Source: Neotamlana nanhaiensis
Lineage (GTDB): Bacteria; Bacteroidota; Bacteroidia; Flavobacteriales; Flavobacteriaceae
Direction of reading: 5' to 3'
NCBI RefSeq assembly: GCF_000943555.1
Contig: NZ_JTDV01000003.1
Span: forward strand, 124,001 to 188,000
DNA: 64,000 nt
This document shows positions 9,288 to 17,580 of this stretch, piece by piece (the stretch's first letter is position 1; each line of letters opens with the position of its first letter). The notes under the pieces are model-generated. The model saw only the letters and a program-made list of their open reading frames with translations. It did no database searches and was not told the DNA's origin. Made by a program: the position numbers and the translations under genes.

Positions 9288-9301
9288 TTGTAACCTAGCT
9301 T

Positions 9302-9997
9302 ATGATTAGTCATAAACATAAATGTATTTTTTTACACATTCCAAAATGCGGTGGTACAACTATTAAATATTTGTTGTTTCCAAATGAAACCGTAAGTTGG
9401 GATAAAGTAGATTACAATAAACTTTATGGGTGGTGCCCAAAACGTAAGTTTTTTTTACAACATGCCACGGCAAAACAATTATTGGAAACCGAACTTATTT
9501 CTGAAGAGATTTGGCAGAACTATTATAAATTTACATTTATTAGAAATCCTTGGGATAGAGCCGTTTCAGATTATTTTTGGTTAATGAAAGACCAGAAAAT
9601 AACCGATACTTTTAAAAATTACATATTAAAACAAGGTAAATTTAAAGCTTTTTTAACCCACGAAAGCAAACTGTATTATCGAGGCGATCATACCAAACAA
9701 CAAACCGAATTTTTTGATTATGATGGCAATTTTAAACCTGATTTTATAGGACGGTTTGAAAGTTATAATAATAACCTTAAGCAAATTTTCGATGCTTTAA
9801 AATTACCATATGTTCAAGATTTACATGTTAATAAAGCTAAAGTAAAAAAGAAGCATTATTCTAATTATTTTTTTAACGATGTGCAGTTGGCTTTTCAAGA
9901 TTTATACAAAGATGATATTGATAAATTAGGGTATAATTTTGAAAATAAGCAAGATGTTTTTTTTAAGATGAAAAATTTTTTCAGAAAAAATGACTAG
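9302..9997 (+). CDS. sulfotransferase (Sulfotransfer_2 family), second copy
   Basis: A 231-residue protein with the PAPS 5'-phosphosulfate loop CIFLHIPKCGGTTIKYL at about residues 9-25 and the 3'-phosphate motif FIRNPWDRAVSDYFW near 78-92. It shares the layout of the sulfotransferase at 3923-4642, but the proteins differ widely outside the motifs. They are probably two specificities acting on different sugars or positions rather than a recent duplication. The next gene overlaps its 3' end by 8 bases. Sulfation of the polysaccharide made by this locus is inferred from context. Confidence 0.82.
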   Translation: MISHKHKCIFLHIPKCGGTTIKYLLFPNETVSWDKVDYNKLYGWCPKRKFFLQHATAKQLLETELISEEIWQNYYKFTFIRNPWDRAVSDYFWLMKDQKITDTFKNYILKQGKFKAFLTHESKLYYRGDHTKQQTEFFDYDGNFKPDFIGRFESYNNNLKQIFDALKLPYVQDLHVNKAKVKKKHYSNYFFNDVQLAFQDLYKDDIDKLGYNFENKQDVFFKMKNFFRKND

Positions 9998-10919
9998 CAC
10001 ATCTCAAATAACTGTTAGTGTTTTTATGCTCACCTACAATCAAGAGCATTGTATTGGTCAAGCCATTGATAGTATTTTGGCTCAAAAAACCACTTTTACA
10101 TATCAGTTGGTTATTGGTGAAGATTGTAGTATTGATGACACCAAAAGCATTTGTGAATCTTATCAAAAGCAATATCCTAAGAAGGTAAAGTTGTTGCCTT
10201 CAATGGGTGAAAATATAGGATTAATAAACAATTATTTTCGAACCATAAAGGCTTGTAATGGTAAATATATTGCCATTTGCGATGGTGACGATTATTGGAT
10301 AGATGAGCAAAAACTACAAAAACAAGTCGATTTTTTAGAATCTAACCCGGATTATGCCATGGTTGGAACCAATTATTTAAAGTTATTTAAGGATAATACT
10401 TTAGTTGAAGAAATAAAACAGCACAATAAATCATATTACGAGTTTAACGATTTAATTTTTAAAAATGTTTTGCCATCGGTTACCACGATGTTTAAAAATG
10501 TTCCTCGGCAAGAACCGCTACCCAATTGGGTTTTAAAATATCCCTACGGCGATTGGCCTACCTATTTATGGGTTTTAAAAAATGGTGGGAAAGTCCATTT
10601 TTTAAATGATGTAACCGCCGTTTATCGAATGGAAGTTGGTGTTTCAGCAAAACTCCGAAAAACGCTAAGCGATATTGAAATGGTTAACCTAAATATCTTG
10701 AATGATGTATTTTTAGATACAGCATTTTCACATAAAAAAGCAGTAATTAATAAAAGCATTAACGATAAAAAGAAACAATTGGTAAGTTTATACAACAGAG
10801 AACGGAAGTTTTTTAAAGCCTTTGTGTTATTTTTGAAATCGATATTTAACCAAAAAAATAAATTTAGTTTTATTAAATTTTACATGTATTCTCTTTTAAA
10901 ATCTTTTAAGCTCATTTAA
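9990..10919 (+). CDS. glycosyltransferase family 2
   Basis: A 309-residue GT2 protein. SVFMLTYNQEHCIGQAIDSI is the first strand; VIGEDCSIDDTKSICESY is the nucleotide-binding turn in its EDCSxDDT form, common in Bacteroidota; AICDGDDYWID is a clear DxD metal site. YPYGDWPTYLW is the later acceptor region. The stop TAA at 10917-10919 directly abuts the next start codon. It is a soluble cytoplasmic enzyme for repeat-unit assembly; donor unknown. Confidence 0.87.
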   Translation: MTSTSQITVSVFMLTYNQEHCIGQAIDSILAQKTTFTYQLVIGEDCSIDDTKSICESYQKQYPKKVKLLPSMGENIGLINNYFRTIKACNGKYIAICDGDDYWIDEQKLQKQVDFLESNPDYAMVGTNYLKLFKDNTLVEEIKQHNKSYYEFNDLIFKNVLPSVTTMFKNVPRQEPLPNWVLKYPYGDWPTYLWVLKNGGKVHFLNDVTAVYRMEVGVSAKLRKTLSDIEMVNLNILNDVFLDTAFSHKKAVINKSINDKKKQLVSLYNRERKFFKAFVLFLKSIFNQKNKFSFIKFYMYSLLKSFKLI

Positions 10920-12008
10920 ATGAAAGCGGCTAACAACATATCGATGGTGTTTACAAACCGAAATAGAGATTTACGCATCGTAAAAAACTGTTTAACATCG
11001 TTAAAAAACCAAAGCGAGCAGAATTTTGTTTGTACGTTGGTCGATTATGGGTCGGATGCTAATTATTTAAAAAATTTAACCCAATTATTACAAGAGTTTC
11101 CAAAAGTTAAGTTTATTACTTGCGAAGTTTCTGGGCAATTATGGAATAAGTGTCGGGCTATAAACATAGCATTAAAAGCTTGTGAAACACCATATTTTAT
11201 GGTTGGTGATATCGATTTAATGTTTCATCCAGATTTTATTAAAACGGCAAATGTACTTTCAAAACCAAGCGAGTTGCATTATTTTCTTTATGGTTTTTTA
11301 TCTGAAGAAGAGTCGAAGTTAAAAAAAGATTTTGTTGATTATAGAGTTGATTTTCCTGGTAACAACGAAGTTACAGGAACAACCATGTTTCCAGCTCAAG
11401 TTTTAAAGCAGCTTCATGGTTACGACGAGTTTTATCATGGTTGGGGCGCCGAAGATACCGATATTCATATCCGGATGAAAAACAAAGGCTTATCGGTTAA
11501 TTTTTATGATAAAGAGATTTTAGTGAAGCATCAATGGCACCCAAAGGCTTACAGAAGTAAATTAAGCACGCATCCGTTTCATTCGCAGTTGGAGCGTATA
11601 AATCATGCGTATATGAATGTTACTCAGTCGGCTAAAAGAATTATTGTAAACCAAGATTTAGAATGGGGAAAACTTCCAAATTCTAAGTATTACAATAAAC
11701 TATCATCGCCAGATATAACCATAAATATAAAATCATCAAATTTAGAGTTAAAGGCCTTTTTAGCACAATTACAAAATTTTAAAAATGAGGTTGTTAAACT
11801 TGAGGTAACCAATTTTTCTTCAAACGAAAAACAAAAAAATAATATGAAGAAATTGTTTGGTAAAAAGTGTATTCCTATGTTATCTATGGAAACCATTAAT
11901 AATATTATTTTAGAAGACATTATTACAAAGTTTAGAAACAATCCGTATCAATATACCTTCAATAGAAATTTGGAAAAAATTGAACTAATCATGTATTGCG
12001 AAGCATGA
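10920..12008 (+). CDS. GT2 glycosyltransferase with galactosyltransferase-type C-terminal domain
   Basis: A 362-residue protein. SMVFTNRNRDLRIVKNCLTSL opens a GT-A fold, MVGDIDLMFHPDF carries the DxD metal motif near residue 97, and HGWGAEDTDIHIRMKNKG is the Glyco_transf_7C signature of chondroitin-synthase and beta-4-galactosyltransferase-type enzymes. ED of this block is the predicted base region. About 110 C-terminal residues form an extra segment without a recognised domain. It is inverting; a hexose or hexosamine donor is likely from the family but not proven. The next gene overlaps by 4 bases (ATGA). Confidence 0.82.
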   Translation: MKAANNISMVFTNRNRDLRIVKNCLTSLKNQSEQNFVCTLVDYGSDANYLKNLTQLLQEFPKVKFITCEVSGQLWNKCRAINIALKACETPYFMVGDIDLMFHPDFIKTANVLSKPSELHYFLYGFLSEEESKLKKDFVDYRVDFPGNNEVTGTTMFPAQVLKQLHGYDEFYHGWGAEDTDIHIRMKNKGLSVNFYDKEILVKHQWHPKAYRSKLSTHPFHSQLERINHAYMNVTQSAKRIIVNQDLEWGKLPNSKYYNKLSSPDITINIKSSNLELKAFLAQLQNFKNEVVKLEVTNFSSNEKQKNNMKKLFGKKCIPMLSMETINNIILEDIITKFRNNPYQYTFNRNLEKIELIMYCEA

Positions 12009-13144
12009 AAATACTAATGGTTTCCATACCAACTTTACACTTTTTTAGGTGGGCAGATCAATTAAAATATGCTGGTCATGAGGTGTTTTGGTTCGATATA
12101 ACTGGTATGAGCGCGCCAGTTGAAAAACTAAATTGGGTTGAGCAAAAAGTAAACTGGAAACTAAAATACAATTACCCTGGCCGTATATTTTTAAAAAAAC
12201 GATTTCCTAAAGTTTATAATTTTATTCAAAAGTTTAACGAGAAAAACACAGCCTCAGAATTTGAAAATTATTTAAATAAAGTAAAACCCGATGTGGTGCA
12301 TAGTTTTGCTATTTACTTATCATGCGCGCCTATTTTAGAGGTGATGACCAAGTATAACCAAAAATGGATCTATTCATCTTGGGGGAGCGATTTGTACTAT
12401 TTTCAGAATAAATCCCAATATTTAAACGATATAAAACGGGTATTACCACGTATAAATTATTTATTTACCGATTGCAATCGCGATTATATTATTGCCAAAA
12501 AACATGGATTTAGTGGCGATTTTTTAGGTGTGTTTCCTGGAGGAGGAGGTTTTAATTTACAGCACGTTAAAAGTTTTTGTTTGCCAATAGAGAAGCGAAA
12601 AACCATTTTAATAAAAGGTTTTCAAGGGCGTTCCGGTCGAGCAATTACCGTTTTAAAAGCTATAAATAATTTGCAAAAGCAATTACAGGCTTATAAAATT
12701 ATTGTTTTTGGAGCACCAAACGAAGTGTTTCAGTTTGTACAAAATTCAGCATTAAAAGATTGGGAAAATCTGGAAGTTTTAGGGCGTATAAACCACGAAA
12801 AAGTGTTGGAAATTATGGGTGAAGCCTTAGTTTATGTTGGTAATAGCAATTCTGATGGTATGCCAAATACCTTGTTGGAGGCCATTATTATGGGGGCATT
12901 TCCTATACAATCAAATCCTGGAAATGCGACTTCAGAATTAATAACGCATAATAAAAACGGGTTGCTTATTAACAATTGCGAAAATGAAGTAGAAATTGAA
13001 GCACTAATTACGAGTGTTTTAAGGAATACGGATTTATTGGAAGAAGCTTATCAATTCAATCAGAATAACTTAAAACCAAATCTCGATAGGGAAGTCATAA
13101 AACGAAAGGTATTAGAAAAATACGCTTCAATCGGCAAGCAATAG
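12005..13144 (+). CDS. glycosyltransferase family 4 (GT-B)
   Basis: A 379-residue protein. The ATG at 12005 overlaps the previous stop as ATGA and is preferred over the in-frame TTG at 11996. KILMVSIPTLHFFRWADQLK starts the fold, IYSSWGSDLYYF lies in the N-terminal domain as in pilin/EPS GT4 enzymes, and FQGRSGRA and NSNSDGMPNTLLEA are the C-terminal nucleotide-sugar site. In the last block the first Glu of the E-x7-E motif is replaced by Asp-Gly, as in some GT4 members. It is the last gene before a 54-base gap that precedes the nonulosonate module. Confidence 0.82.
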   Translation: MKILMVSIPTLHFFRWADQLKYAGHEVFWFDITGMSAPVEKLNWVEQKVNWKLKYNYPGRIFLKKRFPKVYNFIQKFNEKNTASEFENYLNKVKPDVVHSFAIYLSCAPILEVMTKYNQKWIYSSWGSDLYYFQNKSQYLNDIKRVLPRINYLFTDCNRDYIIAKKHGFSGDFLGVFPGGGGFNLQHVKSFCLPIEKRKTILIKGFQGRSGRAITVLKAINNLQKQLQAYKIIVFGAPNEVFQFVQNSALKDWENLEVLGRINHEKVLEIMGEALVYVGNSNSDGMPNTLLEAIIMGAFPIQSNPGNATSELITHNKNGLLINNCENEVEIEALITSVLRNTDLLEEAYQFNQNNLKPNLDREVIKRKVLEKYASIGKQ

Positions 13145-13198
13145 TTTATTCTTTTAAAAACAAACAGTATTTTAGCACTTTAGAGTAAATCGATTTTT

Positions 13199-14353
13199 AT
13201 GAAAAGCATTGGTTTTATACCACTCCGTAAAGGTTCAAAAGGTATTCCAAATAAAAATAAGCGTAAAATGGTTGGTCGCCCGTTATTTACATGGGTGTTA
13301 GGAGAAGCTATTTTTTCGAATTTAGATGAGGTTATAGTTTATACCGATGATGAAGATATCATAAGTTTTATTGAAAAAGAATATACTTGGACAAAAAAGG
13401 TAAAAGCCTTATTAAGAAGTGAAGCCAGCGCTAGCGATACAGCAAGTACTGAGTTTGCTATGTTGGAATATGCAGAATCCATTGACTTTAATTTTGATGC
13501 TTTTTGTTTGCTACAAGCCACCTCACCCTTTACAAAAACTGAAGACATAAATACGTGTTTAAGTAAATTGAATGATGATTTTGATTCCGCTTTAACCGTT
13601 GTTAATACCCATCGTTTTTTATGGGATAAAAATGGGAAACCGTTAAATTATAATCCTTTAAATCGTCCAAGAAGACAAGATTTTGAAGGTTTGTTAATTG
13701 AAAATGGAGCTGTTTACACCATAACAAAAGAAGCCTTACAAAAACGCAAAAATAGATTAGGAGACAACGTTGCTGTAGTAGAAATGCCAGAGGATAGTTT
13801 GCATGAAATAGATTCGGAAACCGATTGGATAGTTGTAGAGCAACTACTCATGGAACGCCAAAAACGCGAAAAAGAATCGAAAAGAATAACACATTTAGTT
13901 TTAGATGTTGATGGTGTTTTTACCGATGGAACCATATCCTACACTAAAGACGGCGAACACACCAAAGGCTTTGATATGCGTGATGGTATGGGGTTGGAAA
14001 TTTTACGACAGTATGATGTGACGGTAATGATTATGACTTCCGAAAACTCGGAACTAGTCGCAAAACGCATGGAAAAACTAAAGTTGAAACATGTGTTTTT
14101 AGGTGTAAAAGATAAATACACCTTACTAAAAAACATCACTATCGATTTGGGAATAAGTTTAAGCAATGTTGCTTATGTGGGCGACGACGTTAACGATTTA
14201 ACCAATATATGTAGTGTAGGTTGGTCGCTTACACCAAATAACGCCACCACGGTTGTAAAACAGCATGCCGATGTGGTGTTATCAAATAATTCGGGAGCAG
14301 GAGCCATTCGTGAAGCTTGTAATTTTATTATGAATTATAATAAACGATTTTGA
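13199..14353 (+). CDS. neuA: CMP-nonulosonate cytidylyltransferase fused to HAD phosphatase (NeuA-KdsC-like)
   Basis: A 384-residue two-domain protein. Residues 1-220 are an acylneuraminate cytidylyltransferase: GFIPLRKGSKGIPNKN is the CTP-binding loop, followed by LLQATSPFT and RPRRQDF. Residues 230-384 are a KdsC-type HAD phosphatase with every catalytic motif: DVDGVFTDG (236-244), MTSEN (279-283), VKDKYTLL and VGDDVND (327-333). The same domain order occurs in animal CMP-sialate synthetases, and KdsC-like partners remove the 9-phosphate of nonulosonates in some Bacteroidota. Likely role: dephosphorylation and CMP activation of the sugar made by the downstream NeuB-like synthase. Kdn is as likely as Neu5Ac, because no NeuC epimerase is seen. 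Confidence 0.85.
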   Translation: MKSIGFIPLRKGSKGIPNKNKRKMVGRPLFTWVLGEAIFSNLDEVIVYTDDEDIISFIEKEYTWTKKVKALLRSEASASDTASTEFAMLEYAESIDFNFDAFCLLQATSPFTKTEDINTCLSKLNDDFDSALTVVNTHRFLWDKNGKPLNYNPLNRPRRQDFEGLLIENGAVYTITKEALQKRKNRLGDNVAVVEMPEDSLHEIDSETDWIVVEQLLMERQKREKESKRITHLVLDVDGVFTDGTISYTKDGEHTKGFDMRDGMGLEILRQYDVTVMIMTSENSELVAKRMEKLKLKHVFLGVKDKYTLLKNITIDLGISLSNVAYVGDDVNDLTNICSVGWSLTPNNATTVVKQHADVVLSNNSGAGAIREACNFIMNYNKRF

Positions 14354-14406
14354 TTTTTTAGTTGAATGGCATGTACTTTTCAAAATGAGTATAATCTAAT
14401 TTCAGG

Positions 14407-14422
14407 CTGAGCGCAGACGAAG
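14407..14422 (+). repeat. copy of the CTGAGCGCAGTCGAAG dispersed repeat (diverged)
   Basis: CTGAGCGCAGACGAAG sits between the cytidylyltransferase and neuB genes. It differs by one base from the core seen at 53124-53139 (reverse complement) and is close to 43021-43038. See those entries. The rest of the 129-base gap shows no clear promoter or terminator. Confidence 0.55.
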
Positions 14423-14482
14423 CCCAATAGAAAAATCAACTAGTAATAAATTTGATAAATTAGGTTTTAAACCAAAAACAAA

Positions 14483-15358
14483 ATGAATACCTACAAAAAA
14501 CCATACATAATTGCCGAAATAGGTTGTAACCACAAAGGCGATATGGAAATAGCTAAGGAGCTTATAAAAGTCGCAAAAATATTTTGTAATGTTGATGCGG
14601 TTAAGTTTCAAAAACGCAACAATAAAGAATTATTAACCGAAGATCAATACAATACACCGCACCCAAATCCTATAAATTCATATGGTTCTACTTATGGTGA
14701 GCATCGTGAGTTTTTGGAGTTCGATGTTAATCAACATAAAGAATTAAAAGCATTTTGTGAAGAAGTTGGCATCACGTATTCTACGTCGGTTTGGGATTTA
14801 ACCTCGGCAAAAGAAATTTCATCGTTAAACCCAGAATTTATTAAAATTCCGTCGGCGTGTAATAACAATATAACGATGCTTACATGGTTATGCGAAAACT
14901 ATAAAGGTGAACTACATATTTCAACAGGTATGACCACCAAAACTGAAATTGATGATTTGGTTAATCTGTTTAAAAAACACAATAGAAATAAAGATTTGGT
15001 GCTTTACAATTGCACATCGGGTTATCCAGTGCCTTTTGAAGATGTTTGCCTTCTTGATATTAATTTACTTATAGAAAAATACGGAAACGAAGTAAAACAC
15101 ATTGGTTTTTCTGGGCATCATTTAGGAATTGCTGTCGATGTGGCTGCTTATACTCTTGGAGCTAATATTATTGAACGCCATTACACACTTGATAGGACTT
15201 GGAAAGGAACCGATCATGCCGCATCTTTAGAGCCTATGGGTATGCGGAAACTATCACGCGATTTAAAAGCCGTTTACAAAGCCTTAAGCTTTAAAAATGC
15301 CGATATTTTGCCTATTGAACAAGTGCAACGCGATAAACTTAAAAACCAAAAAGGCTAA
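14483..15358 (+). CDS. neuB: N-acetylneuraminate/nonulosonate synthase family protein
   Basis: A 291-residue TIM-barrel enzyme of the NeuB family, which condenses phosphoenolpyruvate with a hexosamine or mannose derivative to give a nine-carbon acid. Family signatures are in order: AEIGCNHKGDMEIAKELI (11-28), AVKFQKR, EFIKIPSACNNN, HISTGMTTKTEI, YNCTSGYP, GFSGHHLG and IERHYTLDRTWKGTDHAAS. Family members are usually near 345 residues with a C-terminal SAF (antifreeze-like) domain; here the chain ends about 25 residues after the barrel, so SAF is absent. This truncated form may use a phosphorylated substrate. Its place beside the NeuA-HAD fusion supports a shared pathway. Confidence 0.85.
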   Translation: MNTYKKPYIIAEIGCNHKGDMEIAKELIKVAKIFCNVDAVKFQKRNNKELLTEDQYNTPHPNPINSYGSTYGEHREFLEFDVNQHKELKAFCEEVGITYSTSVWDLTSAKEISSLNPEFIKIPSACNNNITMLTWLCENYKGELHISTGMTTKTEIDDLVNLFKKHNRNKDLVLYNCTSGYPVPFEDVCLLDINLLIEKYGNEVKHIGFSGHHLGIAVDVAAYTLGANIIERHYTLDRTWKGTDHAASLEPMGMRKLSRDLKAVYKALSFKNADILPIEQVQRDKLKNQKG

Positions 15359-15359
15359 T

Positions 15360-16193
15360 ATGAGTTCTTCTAATAAAATACGATTGTTTTGGTGGAACGA
15401 AATTAAAATGCAAGGTAAATCCAAAGAAAATTATGGCGATTTATTGGGTAAATATTTAGTTGAAAAAATTTCTGGAAAACAAGCGGTTTGGGTTAAACCT
15501 AAAGCGTTTTCGTTCGTTAATTTTTTTAAACCTATTTATGTTACAATAGGTAGTATTTTAACTAACGTTACCAATAATTGTATTGTTTGGGGTAGTGGTA
15601 TTGTATCAAAAGAATATCATGTAGAAAACGCATCATTTTTAGCGGTTCGCGGCCCACAAACTAGAGCTTTTTTAATTGAAAAAGGTTACTATGTTCCAGA
15701 AGTTTATGGCGATCCAGCGTTATTGTTTCCCAGATATTATAACCCAAAAGTTAAAAAAACACACCGTATAGGAATCATTCCGCATTACAACGATTATAAA
15801 AAAGTTAAAGATTTTTATACCAATGAATCGGACGTTTTGTTAATCGATTTAATGACCAACAATATTGAAGAAACTACAAACAAATTTTTAGCATGCGAAA
15901 AAATTGTATCGTCCTCACTACACGGTATTATTATAGCTCATGCGTATGGAATTCCTGCGGTTTGGCAAAAATTTTCGAATGATGTTTTTGGCGATGATAT
16001 AAAATATCAAGATTATTTCGAGTCGGTTTTAATTGAATCTTATAAGTCTGAAATTGTAAACTCTAAAATGACGATTCCGAAATTGGAAGAACTATTTGTT
16101 AACAAGCAAGCACTTCCCAAAGCTGAGGTAATTGAAGATTTGTGTGATAAATTAATGACTGTTTGCCCCTTTAAACCAATAACAAATGCCTAA
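15360..16193 (+). CDS. polysaccharide pyruvyl transferase family protein
   Basis: A 277-residue protein. The ATG at 15360 lies one base after the neuB stop and is preferred over an upstream in-frame start inside neuB. Motifs: LFWWNEIKMQGKSKENYGD, NYGDLLGKYL, IVWGSGIVS, FLAVRGPQTRAFL, VYGDPALLFP, RIGIIPHYND and KIVSSSLHGIIIAHAYGIP. These match the PF04230 fold (GT-B-like): the GDxxL start, the GDP block and the SSLHG/H base region. Family role: transfer of pyruvate from PEP to sugar hydroxyls as a ketal, adding negative charge. Some relatives are glycan transferases, so the exact reaction is uncertain. It overlaps the next gene by 8 bases. Confidence 0.8.
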   Translation: MSSSNKIRLFWWNEIKMQGKSKENYGDLLGKYLVEKISGKQAVWVKPKAFSFVNFFKPIYVTIGSILTNVTNNCIVWGSGIVSKEYHVENASFLAVRGPQTRAFLIEKGYYVPEVYGDPALLFPRYYNPKVKKTHRIGIIPHYNDYKKVKDFYTNESDVLLIDLMTNNIEETTNKFLACEKIVSSSLHGIIIAHAYGIPAVWQKFSNDVFGDDIKYQDYFESVLIESYKSEIVNSKMTIPKLEELFVNKQALPKAEVIEDLCDKLMTVCPFKPITNA

Positions 16194-17580
16194 AAAAGTA
16201 TTCATATTTTTTCCCGACGGTGTTGGATTAAGAAATTTTGCATTCACCGATTTTAAAAAGATTGGTGAGCAAAAAGGTTTCGAGATAACCTACTGGAACA
16301 ATACTATTTTTTCGTTAAAAGACAATTTAGGTTTTAACGAAGTTAAGATTGAAGATAAAAGCGCACATAAGTTGCTTTCCATTTATTCAAGAGCCAGAAA
16401 ACGGGCCGAATTAAATGTGTCGCGCGATAAATTTAGCGACAATGTTTATCCAACCTACAAGTTTCCATTTAATTATAAGGGAGCAAAAAATATATTTCGA
16501 AGTTTATTTACAAAATGGTTAATTGGTAAATATTCATCGGAAAAAGGTATTGTAAAACTACGTGAGAAAATAAACAAACTTGAACGCTCAACATCAAAAT
16601 ACGCTTATTGCAAAAAGCAATTAGAGGAACATAAACCCGATTTGGTTTTTTGTACCACCCAACGTGCAACACAATCTATAAGTGCGCTTTTAGCAGCAAA
16701 AGATTTAGGAATACCAACGGTTGCGTTTGTGTATTCCTGGGATAACGTGCCAAAAGCCATGCAAGTTGTAGAAACCGATTATTACTGCGTTTGGAGCGAT
16801 TTAATGAAACACGAACAGCTTAAATATTACCCTTTTGTAAAAGAAGAACAGGTTTTTGTAACGGGTACACCGCAGTTTGAGCCACATTTTGATGAATCGT
16901 TAAAGCAATCAAGGGAAGCCTTTTTTGCCGAACATAATTTAGATATCAACAAAAAATATATTTGTTACTCTGGTGACGATGAAACCACCTCACCGCTCGA
17001 TCAATATTACCTTGAAGATTTAGCAAATGCATGCAGAAGTTTAAACACTCAAGGGTATAATTTAGGTGTTATTTACAGAAAATGCCCTGTAGATTATACG
17101 CCACGTTACGATGCTGTAATTAATGCCAGTAAAGATATTATTACGGTAATCGACCCCATTTGGCAACAAGTTGGCAGCCAATGGAATCAAATCCTGCCTA
17201 CACCAGAAGATTTTAAAATGTTATACAATGTTTGCGAACATAGTGAGTTTGTAACCAATGTATGCTCGTCTACAGTGTTCGATTTTGTGGTGCACAACAA
17301 ACCTTGCATTTATTACAATTACGAGCAACCGCAGTTAAAAAAAGGCATTCGCGATATTGGTCAGAATTACAAATACGTGCATTTTCGTAGTATGCCAAGC
17401 GATAAAGCAGCCGTTTTTTGTACCGATAAAAATGATTTAGAAGCGCTTGTAAAGCAGATTTTAGATGGGAATTTATCGAATGTTGAAGAAGGAACAGCGT
17501 GGTTTAAAATTGTAGCTGGAAAACAACCAACGAAAGCATCAGAAACTATTTGGAACACGCTTGAAGATATTTTAAAATGA
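16186..17580 (+). CDS. unassigned GT-B-like transferase, candidate nonulosonate transferase
   Basis: A 464-residue soluble protein not matched to a named family by eye. VFIFFPDGVGLRNFAF begins a Rossmann-like half. DLVFCTTQRATQSIS (152-166) and PTVAFVYSWDNVPKAM (177-192) resemble the N-terminal half of capsule transferases. VFVTGTPQFEPHF (223-235) and NVCSSTVFDFVVHNK (358-372) resemble the C-terminal donor half of CDP-glycerol/KpsS-like GT-B proteins, which use CMP- or CDP-linked donors. Adjacent to CMP-nonulosonate synthesis and the pyruvyl transferase, it is the best candidate in the window for the CMP-sugar transferase, but that is inference. A UDP-sugar transferase is the alternative. Confidence 0.55.
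   Translation: MPKKVFIFFPDGVGLRNFAFTDFKKIGEQKGFEITYWNNTIFSLKDNLGFNEVKIEDKSAHKLLSIYSRARKRAELNVSRDKFSDNVYPTYKFPFNYKGAKNIFRSLFTKWLIGKYSSEKGIVKLREKINKLERSTSKYAYCKKQLEEHKPDLVFCTTQRATQSISALLAAKDLGIPTVAFVYSWDNVPKAMQVVETDYYCVWSDLMKHEQLKYYPFVKEEQVFVTGTPQFEPHFDESLKQSREAFFAEHNLDINKKYICYSGDDETTSPLDQYYLEDLANACRSLNTQGYNLGVIYRKCPVDYTPRYDAVINASKDIITVIDPIWQQVGSQWNQILPTPEDFKMLYNVCEHSEFVTNVCSSTVFDFVVHNKPCIYYNYEQPQLKKGIRDIGQNYKYVHFRSMPSDKAAVFCTDKNDLEALVKQILDGNLSNVEEGTAWFKIVAGKQPTKASETIWNTLEDILK

Noticed and set aside
15297-15359. A longer pyruvyl transferase starting inside neuB
   Set aside because: The in-frame ATG at 15297 would overlap neuB by 62 bases and adds 21 residues with no family match; ATG at 15360 lies one base after the neuB stop.
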